Below the pieces are notes generated by a model that saw only the letters and a list, made by a program, of their open reading frames with translations, was not told the origin of the DNA and made no database searches. A stretch of DNA of 64,000 bases from Streptomyces sp. NBC_00237. Its GTDB lineage: Bacteria > Actinomycetota > Actinomycetes > Streptomycetales > Streptomycetaceae. Made by a program: the position numbers and the translations under genes. Shown piece after piece: positions 47,802-58,100 of the stretch (the stretch's first letter is position 1; each line of letters starts with the position of its first letter). Where the stretch lies: positions 558,001 to 622,000 of the forward strand of contig NZ_JAPEMT010000004.1 of assembly GCF_026342435.1 (NCBI RefSeq), given 5' to 3'.

Positions 47802-48662
47802 ATGGGGTGGGTTCCTGCGGGCGACTACGAAGTCGCCCTGGAGGCGGGCAAGGTGGTCTGCCGCAACGGGAAGGGCCGGCGGCTGAAGTCCGTTCCGGCC
47901 AAACTGAAGGAGGACCCGGCGGTCGTCGGGCTGCGGCAGTTGACCGAGTGGCTGGAGCGGCACGAACGCCGGTGCCTGGCCGACGTCGAGCAGTGGATGG
48001 TGCGCTCGTTGTCCGTTCCCACGGCCGTGCTCGCCCAGGTCTGGCCCGACCCGGCGTGGCAGGCGGTCCTGCGGGACGTGGTGGTCACCGGCGCGGACGG
48101 CGGGGTCGCCGGATTCCTGCGCGATGTCGATCCCGACCGAGGTCTCGGCCTCGTCGACCTGGACGGCGACACGGTCCGCGTCACCCCGGACGTCGTCAGC
48201 GTGCCCCACCCCGTCCTCCTCGACGACCTCGACGACCTGCGGGAGTTCGCGGTGGAACTGGGAGTGAGCCAGAACGTGCAGCAGTTGTTCCGCGAGGTGT
48301 GGCGGCGCCCGCCGGGCCTCGCCCCGGACACCACCTCCGTGGACACCTACGCCGGTGGCGTGTTCAAGGAACTGCGCTTCCTGCACGGCCGCGTCACCCA
48401 ACTCGGTTACCGGTCGCGCGGCGGATACGCCGTCTGCCCGGTCGTCGAGGACGGCGCCACCGTCGAGGTGCGCATCTGGATCGGCGAGAACGACGGATAC
48501 GACGAGTACGGCACCGAGACGGGCCCCGTGGCCTGGACCGACCCTGCCGGGCGCACGCTGACGGCCGCCGAGGTCGGCCCCGTCGCGTGGTCGGAAGGCA
48601 TGCGCATGGCGGCGGCGCTCTACGCCGGTCGCGACGTGGCGGACGAGGAGCGGGCGGCATGA
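47802..48662 (+). CDS. DUF4132-domain protein (YehI-related), first gene of the operon
   Basis: 286 residues from ATG 47802. DUF4132 features are clear: YEVALEAGKVVCRNGKGRRL, KSVPAKLKEDPAV, EQWMVRSLSVPTAVLAQVWP then DPAWQAVLRDVVV, and RVTPDVVSVPHPVLLDDLDD. E. coli YehI/MolR carry this domain inside proteins of about 1200 residues; here it is a short independent protein. The ending overlaps the next start by 4 bp. The role is unknown; in E. coli the family lies in the yeh cluster with AAA, VWA and SWIM partners. Confidence 0.82.
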   Translation: MGWVPAGDYEVALEAGKVVCRNGKGRRLKSVPAKLKEDPAVVGLRQLTEWLERHERRCLADVEQWMVRSLSVPTAVLAQVWPDPAWQAVLRDVVVTGADGGVAGFLRDVDPDRGLGLVDLDGDTVRVTPDVVSVPHPVLLDDLDDLREFAVELGVSQNVQQLFREVWRRPPGLAPDTTSVDTYAGGVFKELRFLHGRVTQLGYRSRGGYAVCPVVEDGATVEVRIWIGENDGYDEYGTETGPVAWTDPAGRTLTAAEVGPVAWSEGMRMAAALYAGRDVADEERAA

Positions 48663-51600
48663 GCACCACGACGACGAGCACCAACAAGACGAACACCAAC
48701 AAGACGAATACAGAGGCGACGAGCGCCGAGACGAGCACGAAGGGGATAGGCGTGGCTCTCCTGCCCGCCCAGGGCGGGGGCGGGGGCGCGAGCACCCCCG
48801 CCGCCGAGGCCCGCGCGGCGGCGCTGCTGGACGCGGGCGCGATCCTCCCCGCCCGTACCGTCGACCGGGACGACGCGGACACCCTGACCGCCCGCACCTA
48901 CACGCACACCGCCCTCGGCGACCGCCCCGTGGTCCGGCTCGTGCCTGGCACCCTCGGCGAGGCCGAGGACCTGGCCCTGGAGTTCCTCGGGCTGGCCCGA
49001 ACCGCCGAGGCCCCCGTCGTGGGCCAAGTGCGCCGCGAGACGCTGGGCTTCCCCGCCTGGGCACTGGTGAACGACCCGGCCAACGGGCACCACGCCCTGG
49101 CCCTCGTCAAGGACATCGAGCGACTGGGCCGACAGGCCGGGACCCGCGCCGGAGCGGCCAAGGAGGGCTTCGACGAACTCGGCACCCGCCTCGGCCGGGC
49201 CGTACCGCACTTCCTCCCCACCTACTACGAGCAAGTGGCACGCCTCTTCCTCCAGGCCGAGAACACCACCTACGCCGCCTCCTTCTTCGGCAAGGCCCGC
49301 GAGGCCGAGCGCGTCCACGGACTGGTCGTGGACGAGGACCGGCAGCGGGCCGTCTTCCTGGAGTTCGCCTTCGCGGGCGCGCTGACCGTCAAGGCGCTGC
49401 GGCAGTACGTGCGGGACCTGGCGGCCCGGCTCGAACCGGCGGACGCCTGGGCACAGTTCCGCCGACTGCTGGTCGAGCGCTGCGCGGCAGGCATGCCGCC
49501 GTACGCGGCACTGCCCCAGGACGTGCGCGCGCTGGTCAAGGCCGCCGGGCTGGACCGCGAGGCCGCCGAGTGCGAGCTGGTGGCAGATCTGATCGCGTCC
49601 CCGGGAGTCGTCCGCGCCCCCGCCTCGTTCTGGGCCGCGTACCGCTCCGCGCTCGTCGCGCTCGCCCGTAGGGACGCGGCCGTGCGCGCCCGGCTCCTCG
49701 GCTTCTTCCCCGAGACCTTCAGCGAGAGCGGCCGGGGAACGGACGGCGAACGCGACTGGCTGGAGCTGCTGGCCGAGTCCGGTGCCGAGGACCTGCTGAC
49801 CGCCCTCCCGGACGCCTCCGGCCACGCTCCCTGCGCTCCGGTCTCGCCGGCGGACTGGCTCGGTCGCTGGGAGGCACACCGACGACGCGACCGGGCCACC
49901 CCGGGCCGCAGCCCGCGAACCCTCGACCTGGCCGCCAGGATGGTGGACCGGCTGCGCGCCGACGGACGCCCCGTCGAACTGTTCCAGGGCCGCTGGCAGC
50001 GCAACGCCGACCTCGACCTCCTCGACCTCTGCCTGGGCTCGGGCGTCCCCGTCGCCGAGCCGGACGACCAGGCCGCAGGCACCGGGCAGCCGCCCCTCAT
50101 CCTCGTCGGCACCTGGCTCACCGACACCGCGCCCGGCGCGCGGGACCTCACCGCCGTCGCGAAGCAGCCGGTCTTCCGCGCACTGCTGAGCCAGAACGTC
50201 GGCGGTCTCGGTCAAGGGCACGGTCAGCGGCAGGGCGAAGCGGGCCTGGCCACACTGGCGGCGCACCCGGTGCTCTCGGAACTCCTCCGGGAGTGGCTCA
50301 CCGCACGCGCCGAGGAGTACACGGCCGCGCGAGGACTCCCCGGCCTGCGCACCGCGCTGAACAGGCTTTCGGTGTTCCGCAGCGTGGTCGCCGACGTCGC
50401 CCCGGAGGCCGTGCGGCTCCTCGAAGGCCACGACGTCGTACCGCTGCTCGCGGCCACCCTGCGCACCGGCGTCCTCGACGAACTGGGCTGGTCCGCACTC
50501 GACGAGACCTACGCCGAACTGGCCGCCGAGGTCTCGGCAGCCGCCGCCGCGCACCAGCGGCACCGACGCTCGGAGAGCATCGGTGTCACCGGCGCATGGC
50601 CCGCGCTGATCCTCAACACCCTCGAACGGGCCGTCGTCGTCGGCCCGGAGGGCGTACTGCTGCGGCACACCCTGCGGCTGCCCACCACCGTCGACCAGTG
50701 GCGGACGTTCGCCTTCCGGTACGTCGACGGTGAGTTGCTGGTCATGTGGTGGGAGGACGGCAAGCAGCGCGGCTACTGGTCGCACCGCCCCGCCGAGGTG
50801 TTCACCGTCGGCGGCGAACAGATCCCGCGCTGGGGCGGCACCAGCGCCTCGGACGAGGTCTCCCTGCCGCTGCCCGGCGGCGGCCGCGCCACCGGCGGCA
50901 AGGCCCTGCACGCGGGCGACACCTCCCTCCCGCCCGAGCGTGCCGTCATCGCCGACGGCACCGGCCTCTGGCGAGAGGGCCACCAGGGCACCCAGCGGGT
51001 GTGGCTGGAGTACGACCCGGCCACCGGCACGCACGGCCGCGCCTCCCTCCCCGCCTTCCTCCGCTCCGGGGTGGGCGACGGCACCCGGCTGCTCCCCGAG
51101 CACTGCCAGGTGCTGCCCCTCCAACCCGGTCTGGAGCGCACCCCGTTCGGGACGGACGGCACCGTCCTCGGCCGTTGGGTCCGCCGCACGGTCACCGAAT
51201 CCGGCACGGCCACCCCCGCCGACGGGCACCGGATCGTCGCCGGCACCCCCGACGGCCGCACGGTCACCCTGCCGCACCCGCTGCCCGACGGCGACTCCCC
51301 GGTGCCGCTCGGCGCCCTCACCCTGCCCGGCGGATCACGGCCGGTCGCGGCCCTGCACCACCGGTCCGTCGAAGTGCACCCGGCGGACACGGACGGCGCC
51401 GGCGGCAGCCTGTGGTCCGTCACCCCCGGCTCCCGAGGCGGCCACGACGCGGCGGGCACTCCGTACGTGCCTCCCGTCGCGTACTGGCACGCCCTGCGCC
51501 CGAGGGACGAGCGGGGCTCCACCGCGCTGCGGAACCTCACGGACTCGCGGGCGGCGGAGCTGTTCGAGGAGGTCGCCGCCGAGGTCGCCCGGCATGGGGA

Positions 51601-53884
51601 GGCGTTCCGGGCAGTCGAGAAGTACACCGGCCCCTCGGCACAGCAGATGAGCGAGAAGGCCGTCGCCCGGGTGCTGCCCGAGGTGTCCGACGCACGGCTC
51701 CTCGCGGGCGTCACCGCCCTCGTCCGCGACGCGGTGGACCGGGCCGTCGCAGCCGTCCGCTACCTGGAACCGCCCAAGCCCGCACAGCCCACCACCCCCC
51801 GCGACACCGCACGCACCCAGGGCATGTTCTTCGACCGCGAACCCGAGCACGCCGACGACACCAGCCTGCGCAACGCCACCGCCTGGAGCTCCGAGCAGAT
51901 CCACGGCGGCTGGTGGGGAGCGGGGAACCGATGGACCACCATCCGGCAGATCCTCGCCGTCAACCACGTCTTCGGCGGCGAGCCCGCGTTCGGCCCGCCC
52001 ACGCCGTCCAAGGTCCCGTTCACTCCGGTGGACGGCTGGCAGCGGGACGAGTCCACCGTGCCCGGCGATTCCCTGACCTGGGTGTCCCTCCTCGACAAGC
52101 TGCCCCAACTGGCCTACCGGGCCGCCTCGGCGACCACCTCCCCCGAACACCGCGCCGGGCTTCTCGTGCTGCTGGAAACCCTCGCCGCGGGCCCCCTGGC
52201 CGACCCGGCGGGCACGGTCCGCCAGGTCGAGCTCATCGAGCCCTTGGGCGTGACACCGGGGACGGGACACCACGAGGTCGTGCCCCGCCTCGGCCAGGTG
52301 CTCCGCAAGGGCGCCCGTACCGTCGTGATCATCGACAGCCGGGGCTGGAACGGCCGCAACGACGCGGCACGCTGGCTCGCCCTGGACCACGACCCGACCG
52401 GCGCCTTCGGCCCCGTCCCCGGCTTCACCCTGGACCGCGAGCACGTTCACCAGCAGGGCATCGCCCGCGACCGGCTCACCCGGCTCATCGCACTCGTACG
52501 GGAACAGGGCCCGGCGCTCTGGCGGCCGGAAGCCGCCGAGGCGTTCCACACGGCCACCGGAATCGGTGCCCTCCAGTCCGCTGCCCTGCTGTCGGCAGCC
52601 GTCGCGGAACCCGGAGCCGAGACGCTGGCGCTGCTCGGTACGAAGCCCCGTGCCTTCGAGGCGACGCAGGACAGGCTGAACGCCCTGCCCCGCGACGACC
52701 GGCACGCCCTGCTTCGGGCACTGCTGCCCGCCGACCCGGCCGAGCTGTGGTCCACGGGCCCCGACGTCCGGGCCGCCGCCGAGGTCTGGCAGGAGCGCCT
52801 GGCCTCGCTGGTCCGTGTTCCCGAGGAACTGGACCTCGACCTGTCGGGCACCACGTCGTACGCCGTCGAACTGATCCTCAACGCGGGCTCCCGGAGCTGG
52901 CTCGCCCACGGCACCGACGTCCAGGACGGCACCGGCCGCCCCGGGCTGCGCCTGGTGGAAGCACGCGGCGCACTCCTCACGGCCCTGACCGCCCTGCGCA
53001 CCCTCGCCTACACACTCCCGTACGGGCACCCCCTGCGGGCGCACCTTCCCGCCGGTCTCGCGGCCCTGCGCGAGCGCCTCGCCGACCCCCGCCTGGTGCT
53101 GGAGATCGGCCTGGACTGGACCGAGTCGGGAGACGCGATCGGCCCCGCGATCCGCGCCGCCCACGGGCTCCCCGCGTCAGGAGGCGCGGACGCCGACGGA
53201 CTCGTCCGAGCCGGTACGGCGCTGCTCCTGACCCCCGGCCACGGGGACCGCGAGAGGCTGATGGTTCGCCCGGCCGGACTGACGGGCCCCGACGACCCGG
53301 CGTTCGGCCTGGTCGAGGGCACCGTCAGCCCGCACCGCACCGGTGACCTGCTCGCCCTGCGCGCACTGCTGGGCGAGGAGATCGACGCACTGGTCTGCGG
53401 GGGCGCCCCCGACGGTTCCCCGCAGTACCCAGCCCAGGACCCGACGCGTGCGGTGCCCGCACTGGTGGCCGAGGCCGTCGACGCCCTCGGCCTGAGCGAG
53501 GACGCCGCGGCCCTCTACCTGATGCTGCTCGCCCTGCCCGACCCGACGGACCGCAACTGCGTCCGCTGGACCCAGTGGAAGCCCGTCCGGACCAAGAAGG
53601 CCCGCGCGGAACTGGCCGCCACCGAACTCGTCGTGGAGGCGAAGCGCTCCCGCGCGGGCCGCACCCTGTTCCTTCCCTGCGGCTGGCTCGAACGCGGCGC
53701 CCCCGGGCTGCCGCTGGAGACCTGGAAGGAACGTCTGTACCCCGTGGCAGGAGACAGCCGGACCCTGCCCCACCTCCCCGTACCCGCGCTGTACGCAGCC
53801 GCCTGGGCACGGGTCCGCGGCGGCGACGCCCCCGCCTTCGAAGAACTGGACACCCGAGCACCCCGGAAGGGCCGCCGCCGATGA
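48659..53884 (+). CDS. 1741-residue protein of unknown function
   Basis: Starts at the ATG that overlaps the DUF4132 stop. After a Thr/Asn/Lys-rich N-terminal tail (about 30 residues), the protein is mostly alpha-helical with beta-rich middle parts. Recognisable phrases are FLPTYYEQVARLFLQAENTT (about 180), a long ARM/HEAT-like region to about 600, WWEDGKQRGYWSHRPAEVFT in the middle, and ALPDPTDRNCVRWTQWKPVR near the end. I see no Walker motif, protease or nuclease signature. Its gene sits between DUF4132 and the AAA ATPase with 4-bp overlaps on both sides, so it is likely a large scaffold or substrate adaptor. It may contain further, diverged DUF4132-like parts. Confidence 0.85.
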   Translation: MSTTTTSTNKTNTNKTNTEATSAETSTKGIGVALLPAQGGGGGASTPAAEARAAALLDAGAILPARTVDRDDADTLTARTYTHTALGDRPVVRLVPGTLGEAEDLALEFLGLARTAEAPVVGQVRRETLGFPAWALVNDPANGHHALALVKDIERLGRQAGTRAGAAKEGFDELGTRLGRAVPHFLPTYYEQVARLFLQAENTTYAASFFGKAREAERVHGLVVDEDRQRAVFLEFAFAGALTVKALRQYVRDLAARLEPADAWAQFRRLLVERCAAGMPPYAALPQDVRALVKAAGLDREAAECELVADLIASPGVVRAPASFWAAYRSALVALARRDAAVRARLLGFFPETFSESGRGTDGERDWLELLAESGAEDLLTALPDASGHAPCAPVSPADWLGRWEAHRRRDRATPGRSPRTLDLAARMVDRLRADGRPVELFQGRWQRNADLDLLDLCLGSGVPVAEPDDQAAGTGQPPLILVGTWLTDTAPGARDLTAVAKQPVFRALLSQNVGGLGQGHGQRQGEAGLATLAAHPVLSELLREWLTARAEEYTAARGLPGLRTALNRLSVFRSVVADVAPEAVRLLEGHDVVPLLAATLRTGVLDELGWSALDETYAELAAEVSAAAAAHQRHRRSESIGVTGAWPALILNTLERAVVVGPEGVLLRHTLRLPTTVDQWRTFAFRYVDGELLVMWWEDGKQRGYWSHRPAEVFTVGGEQIPRWGGTSASDEVSLPLPGGGRATGGKALHAGDTSLPPERAVIADGTGLWREGHQGTQRVWLEYDPATGTHGRASLPAFLRSGVGDGTRLLPEHCQVLPLQPGLERTPFGTDGTVLGRWVRRTVTESGTATPADGHRIVAGTPDGRTVTLPHPLPDGDSPVPLGALTLPGGSRPVAALHHRSVEVHPADTDGAGGSLWSVTPGSRGGHDAAGTPYVPPVAYWHALRPRDERGSTALRNLTDSRAAELFEEVAAEVARHGEAFRAVEKYTGPSAQQMSEKAVARVLPEVSDARLLAGVTALVRDAVDRAVAAVRYLEPPKPAQPTTPRDTARTQGMFFDREPEHADDTSLRNATAWSSEQIHGGWWGAGNRWTTIRQILAVNHVFGGEPAFGPPTPSKVPFTPVDGWQRDESTVPGDSLTWVSLLDKLPQLAYRAASATTSPEHRAGLLVLLETLAAGPLADPAGTVRQVELIEPLGVTPGTGHHEVVPRLGQVLRKGARTVVIIDSRGWNGRNDAARWLALDHDPTGAFGPVPGFTLDREHVHQQGIARDRLTRLIALVREQGPALWRPEAAEAFHTATGIGALQSAALLSAAVAEPGAETLALLGTKPRAFEATQDRLNALPRDDRHALLRALLPADPAELWSTGPDVRAAAEVWQERLASLVRVPEELDLDLSGTTSYAVELILNAGSRSWLAHGTDVQDGTGRPGLRLVEARGALLTALTALRTLAYTLPYGHPLRAHLPAGLAALRERLADPRLVLEIGLDWTESGDAIGPAIRAAHGLPASGGADADGLVRAGTALLLTPGHGDRERLMVRPAGLTGPDDPAFGLVEGTVSPHRTGDLLALRALLGEEIDALVCGGAPDGSPQYPAQDPTRAVPALVAEAVDALGLSEDAAALYLMLLALPDPTDRNCVRWTQWKPVRTKKARAELAATELVVEAKRSRAGRTLFLPCGWLERGAPGLPLETWKERLYPVAGDSRTLPHLPVPALYAAAWARVRGGDAPAFEELDTRAPRKGRRR

Positions 53885-55101
53885 CGAACGACACCACGAC
53901 CACCCTGGACAGCGCCGCGGGCGGCCTCCCGGGCCGGACGAGCGAGCCGGGCCGCGAGCACCGTCAGGTCACGCTGCCCGAGGACCGGTACGCCACCGAG
54001 CTGGCCTTCCTCGCCGCCCACGACTCCGGGCCCCGGCCGCCCGGTTGGCTTCTGACGCCGCGCGCTGTCGTCACGTTCGTGATGGGCAGCGCGGGCGAGG
54101 CACTGGGCCTGCCGAAGGGCGCCAGGCCCGGAGCCGGGGTGCCGCGCCGCCTGGTGATCGAGCAGAAGTTCGTCGGCGAACGCGCCCTGGTCGAACGGTG
54201 CGTGGTCACCCTCGCCGGAGAGCGCGGACTCCTCCTCGTGGGCGAGCCCGGCACCGCCAAGTCGATGCTCTCCGAACTGCTGTCGGCGGCCGTCTGCGGG
54301 ACCAGCGCGCTCACCGTGCAGGGCACCGCGGGCACCACCGAGGACCAGCTCAAGTACGGCTGGAACTACGCGCTGCTCCTCGCCCAGGGCCCCACCGAGC
54401 AGGCCCTGGTGCCCTCCCCGGTGCTCACCGCCATGACCCGGGGAGCCGTCGCCCGCGTCGAGGAGGTCACCCGCTGTCTGCCGGAGGTGCAGGACGCCCT
54501 CGTGTCGCTGCTCTCCGAGCGGCGCATCGCCGTCCCCGAACTCGCGGGCAGCGAGGGCGCCCAGGTGCACGCGGCCCCCGGGTTCACCCTCATCGCCACC
54601 GCCAACCTGCGGGACAAGGGCGTCTCGGAGATGTCCGCCGCACTGAAGCGCCGCTTCAACTTCGAGACCGTCGGCCCCATCGGGGACGTGGACGCCGAGA
54701 CCGCGCTCGTCCGACGCCAGTCGCGCGCGGCCGTCGAACGCGTGGGCGCCGCCTACCAGGTGGACGACGCGATCCTCGAAGCCCTCGTCACCGCGTTCCG
54801 GGACCTGCGCGATGGCCGCTCCCAGGAAGGCTGGGAAGTCGAGCGGCCCTCCACGGTGATGAGCACGGCCGAGGCGGTCTCCGTCGCGGGCTCCCTGGGC
54901 CTGGCCGCCGCCTACTTCCCCGGCGACCGGGACGTGCTCTCCCTCCTGCCCGGCCACCTGCTCGGGGTCGTCCGTAAGGACGACCCCGCCGACGCGGCAC
55001 GGCTGCTGGGGTACTGGGACGGGCCGGTGCGCAGACGTGCGGAGCAGGGCTCGGCCACCTGGCGTGCCCTGTGGGACCTGCGTGCGGTGCTGGAGAACTG
55101 A
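53881..55101 (+). CDS. MoxR-family AAA+ ATPase, YehL-like
   Basis: 406 residues. Walker A GEPGTAKS at 121-128; Walker B region AVARVEEVTRCLPEVQDALV near 189-208, where the usual D-E of MoxR proteins is E-E; sensor 1 in TLIATANLRDKGVSEM near 237; arginine finger K-R-R-F near 256. The lid domain ends with the typical PSTVMSTAEAVSVAGSLGLA. MoxR ATPases act with VWA proteins as chaperone-like remodelling machines. Here the VWA partner is the next gene. The start overlaps the previous stop by 4 bp. Confidence 0.92.
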   Translation: MTNDTTTTLDSAAGGLPGRTSEPGREHRQVTLPEDRYATELAFLAAHDSGPRPPGWLLTPRAVVTFVMGSAGEALGLPKGARPGAGVPRRLVIEQKFVGERALVERCVVTLAGERGLLLVGEPGTAKSMLSELLSAAVCGTSALTVQGTAGTTEDQLKYGWNYALLLAQGPTEQALVPSPVLTAMTRGAVARVEEVTRCLPEVQDALVSLLSERRIAVPELAGSEGAQVHAAPGFTLIATANLRDKGVSEMSAALKRRFNFETVGPIGDVDAETALVRRQSRAAVERVGAAYQVDDAILEALVTAFRDLRDGRSQEGWEVERPSTVMSTAEAVSVAGSLGLAAAYFPGDRDVLSLLPGHLLGVVRKDDPADAARLLGYWDGPVRRRAEQGSATWRALWDLRAVLEN

Positions 55102-55104
55102 CCG

Positions 55105-58100
55105 ATGAGCGAACCGACCGCCCCCGAGGCGTCGCCCACCGCCACTAGGCCGGACACCTTCCCAGCACAGGCAGCAGCCCGGCCCGCCACCCCGGAGACC
55201 GCGGTGGCGGCCCTCGCGGCGACCGGACCCGGGCTGCCGTTCCTGATCGGGGTGCGCCACCACGCACCCTCGCTGGCGGCCGTCCTCCCGGCACTGCTGG
55301 ACGAGGCGGCCCCCGACGTCCTCCTCGTCGAACTGCCCGCCGAGTTCCAGCCCTGGCTGGGCTGGCTCGCCCACGAGGAGACCGAGGCCCCGGTGGCGCT
55401 GGCCGCCGTACCCTCCGACCGGCCAGGGCAAGCAGGCGAACGGGGCCCTGCCTTCTACCCGTTCGCGGACTTCTCGCCCGAGCTGGTCGCTCTGCGCTGG
55501 GCGGCGAGAAACGGGATCCCGGCAGTGGCCTGCGATCTGCCGCTGGCCGACCGGGCGTGGGCGAAGGGCGGTCCCGACACCCCCGCACCCGCCCCGGGCG
55601 CCGACTCCGTACCCGTGCCGGGGGAGGGGCACGGGCTGTCCGACGTACTGCCGGGGGAGGGGCACGGGCTGTCCGACGCACTCCGGTCCCGGCTCACCGG
55701 CCGGGACGGCGACGACCTGTGGGACCGGCTGGTGGAGGCCCACGCGCCCGGCTCGCCACCGGAGGCGCTCCGCCGCGCCGCCCTGCTCACCGGCTGGGCG
55801 CTGCGTTACGAGGCCGAGGCGCGGGGCGGCGTGCCCGGCACGGACCTGGTGCGCGAGGCACACATGCGCGGGCACCTCGCCGAAGCCCTGGCGAGCGGGC
55901 GGCGGCCCGCCGTCGTGGTGGGAGCCTTCCACACCCCCGCGCTGCTGCCGACCGGGGCCGGGGGCCCCGCACCGGACGCGCGCGCCGCGAACGCCGCGCC
56001 CCGGCCGGACGCGAACGCCGCGCCCCACCCAGAGGCGGACGGCCAGGTGGACGACCCCGCCGGGCCGACGGAGTGCACGGTCTCCCTCGTCCCGTACACC
56101 TACCCCCTGCTCGACTCCCGGTCCGGCTACCCGGCGGGCATCCGGGACCCGGAGTGGCAGCACACCGTCCTGGACGCCGCAGGCGACCCGGCCGCGCTGC
56201 ACGAGGCGTTGATCCGCACCTCGGTCCACATCTGCGCCGCGCTGCGCGAACAGGGCCACCCCTACGGCCCGGCGGACGGCCGGGAGGTCGTCCGGGTGGC
56301 CGGCGACCTGGCCCGTCTGCGTGACCTGCCCGCCCCCGGGCGCGGTGAACTCCTGGAAGCGGCGCAGACGGTGCTGGGACGCGGCGAGACCCACGGCACG
56401 GGCCGCGCCGTCGCCCGGGCCCTCGAACTCGTACTCGTCGGAGCCCGCACCGGACGGCCCGCGCCCGCCGCGCCGCGCAGCGGACTGGGCCCCGCCGTCG
56501 AGGCCGAGACCGAGGCGCTCGCCCTCCCCGGCCCCGGGGACGCGCACGAGAAGGCACCGCGTGACCTCCGGCTGGATCCGGCGCGCTCCCCCCTGGACCG
56601 GCGCCGCGAACTGCTGCTGCGCAGGCTGACGGTGTGCGGCATCCCGTACGGGCAGGAGCAGGGCGTGACCGGCGCGGCGGGTACGGAAGGACTCACGACG
56701 CGCTGGCAGGTGCGATGGACTCCGGCGACGGCCGCGATGCTCACCGCGGCCGGAGCCCGAGGAGTCACCCCGGCCCAGGCGGCCGAGGGCGTGCTGCGGC
56801 AGCGGCACGCGGCCGAGCGCGCGGAGGGCGGCCCGACGGCCGCCCAGGCCGTCCGGGGCCTCACCGAGGCCGCCGAGTGCGGCCTCCCCGCCCTGGCCGA
56901 CGAACGTCTGACAGAGCTGGCGGCGGTACTCCCCGCGAGCGGCACCCTTCCCGAACTCCTCGCCGGGCTCGACCTGTTGGACCGCATCGACGCCGGCCAC
57001 CTGCCGGGCCCGGCCGCGCCCGACAACCCCTCGGCCCCGGCCCCCGCCGTCCCTGCCGCCCGCACCGCGCACGCGGCCGAACTCCTGACCTCGGCCGCGG
57101 TCCGGCAGGTCGAAGGACTGACCGGATCCGAGGAGCCCGAGGACGCCCGGGCACTGCTCGAACTGGCCCAGCGCGCCGACCGGGTGGGCGGCATCCGGCT
57201 CACCGCCGCCCTGGCCCGGCTGGCCGCCGACGGCACCCCGTTGATCGCCTCGGCCGCCGGAGCGGTCAGGGTGCTCACGGGCCACGAGTCGGCCGAGACC
57301 TTCGGCGAGCGCGTCGCCTCCTGGGTGGACGGGGCCGGGGACAGCGCCTCCCGGGCAGCGCTCACCGCCCGCCTCACCGGCGTCCTGACGGTGGCGGGTC
57401 CGCTCCTGAACATCGGCGCCGGTGCCCTGGACCCGTTGCTGCACCGGATCGTCGAGCTCGACGACACCGCGTTCCTGGCCCGGCTGCCGGCCCTGCGCGG
57501 TGGGTTCGACACCCTGAGCCCGGCCGCCCGGGACCGGTTTCTGGAGACCGTCGAGGAGCGGCTGGGGGAAAGGGTGGACACCCTCGACGCCGACGACCCC
57601 GCCGAACTGGCCCGCCGAACGGCAGCCGACCTCGCGGCGCGCGACCTCCTGACCCTCCTCGGCCTGCCCGTTCCGCCACCCGCGCCCGACGAACGCATCC
57701 CACCGCCGTCCGGCCGACCCGCCGCGACCCGTCCCCCCGTCACGCCCACCGTCGCACCACGTCCCGAGAGCGCCCCCGCGCCCACGCCCGCCCCCACCCC
57801 GACCCTCACCCTCGCGCCCGCCGACCGGTGGCGGCTCGTACTGGGGCGGCGTGCCGACCGACTGCCGTCCGGTGCCGCCCGTCTGGCGACCGCTCTGGAC
57901 GAGCTCTACGGCACGGGGCACGGCGAGGGATCCCGCAGCGGCCTGCCTGGACCCGGTGGCGGCCCGGGACGGCGCGGCGGCCGGGAGCCGTCGTTCCCCG
58001 GCGTCCGGGAGTGGTCCGAGGAACTGGCCGCGCTCTTCGGCCCCGGCATCCGCGAGGAGGTGCTCGCCGCCGCAGCCGTCACCGGCCGACAGGACGTCCT

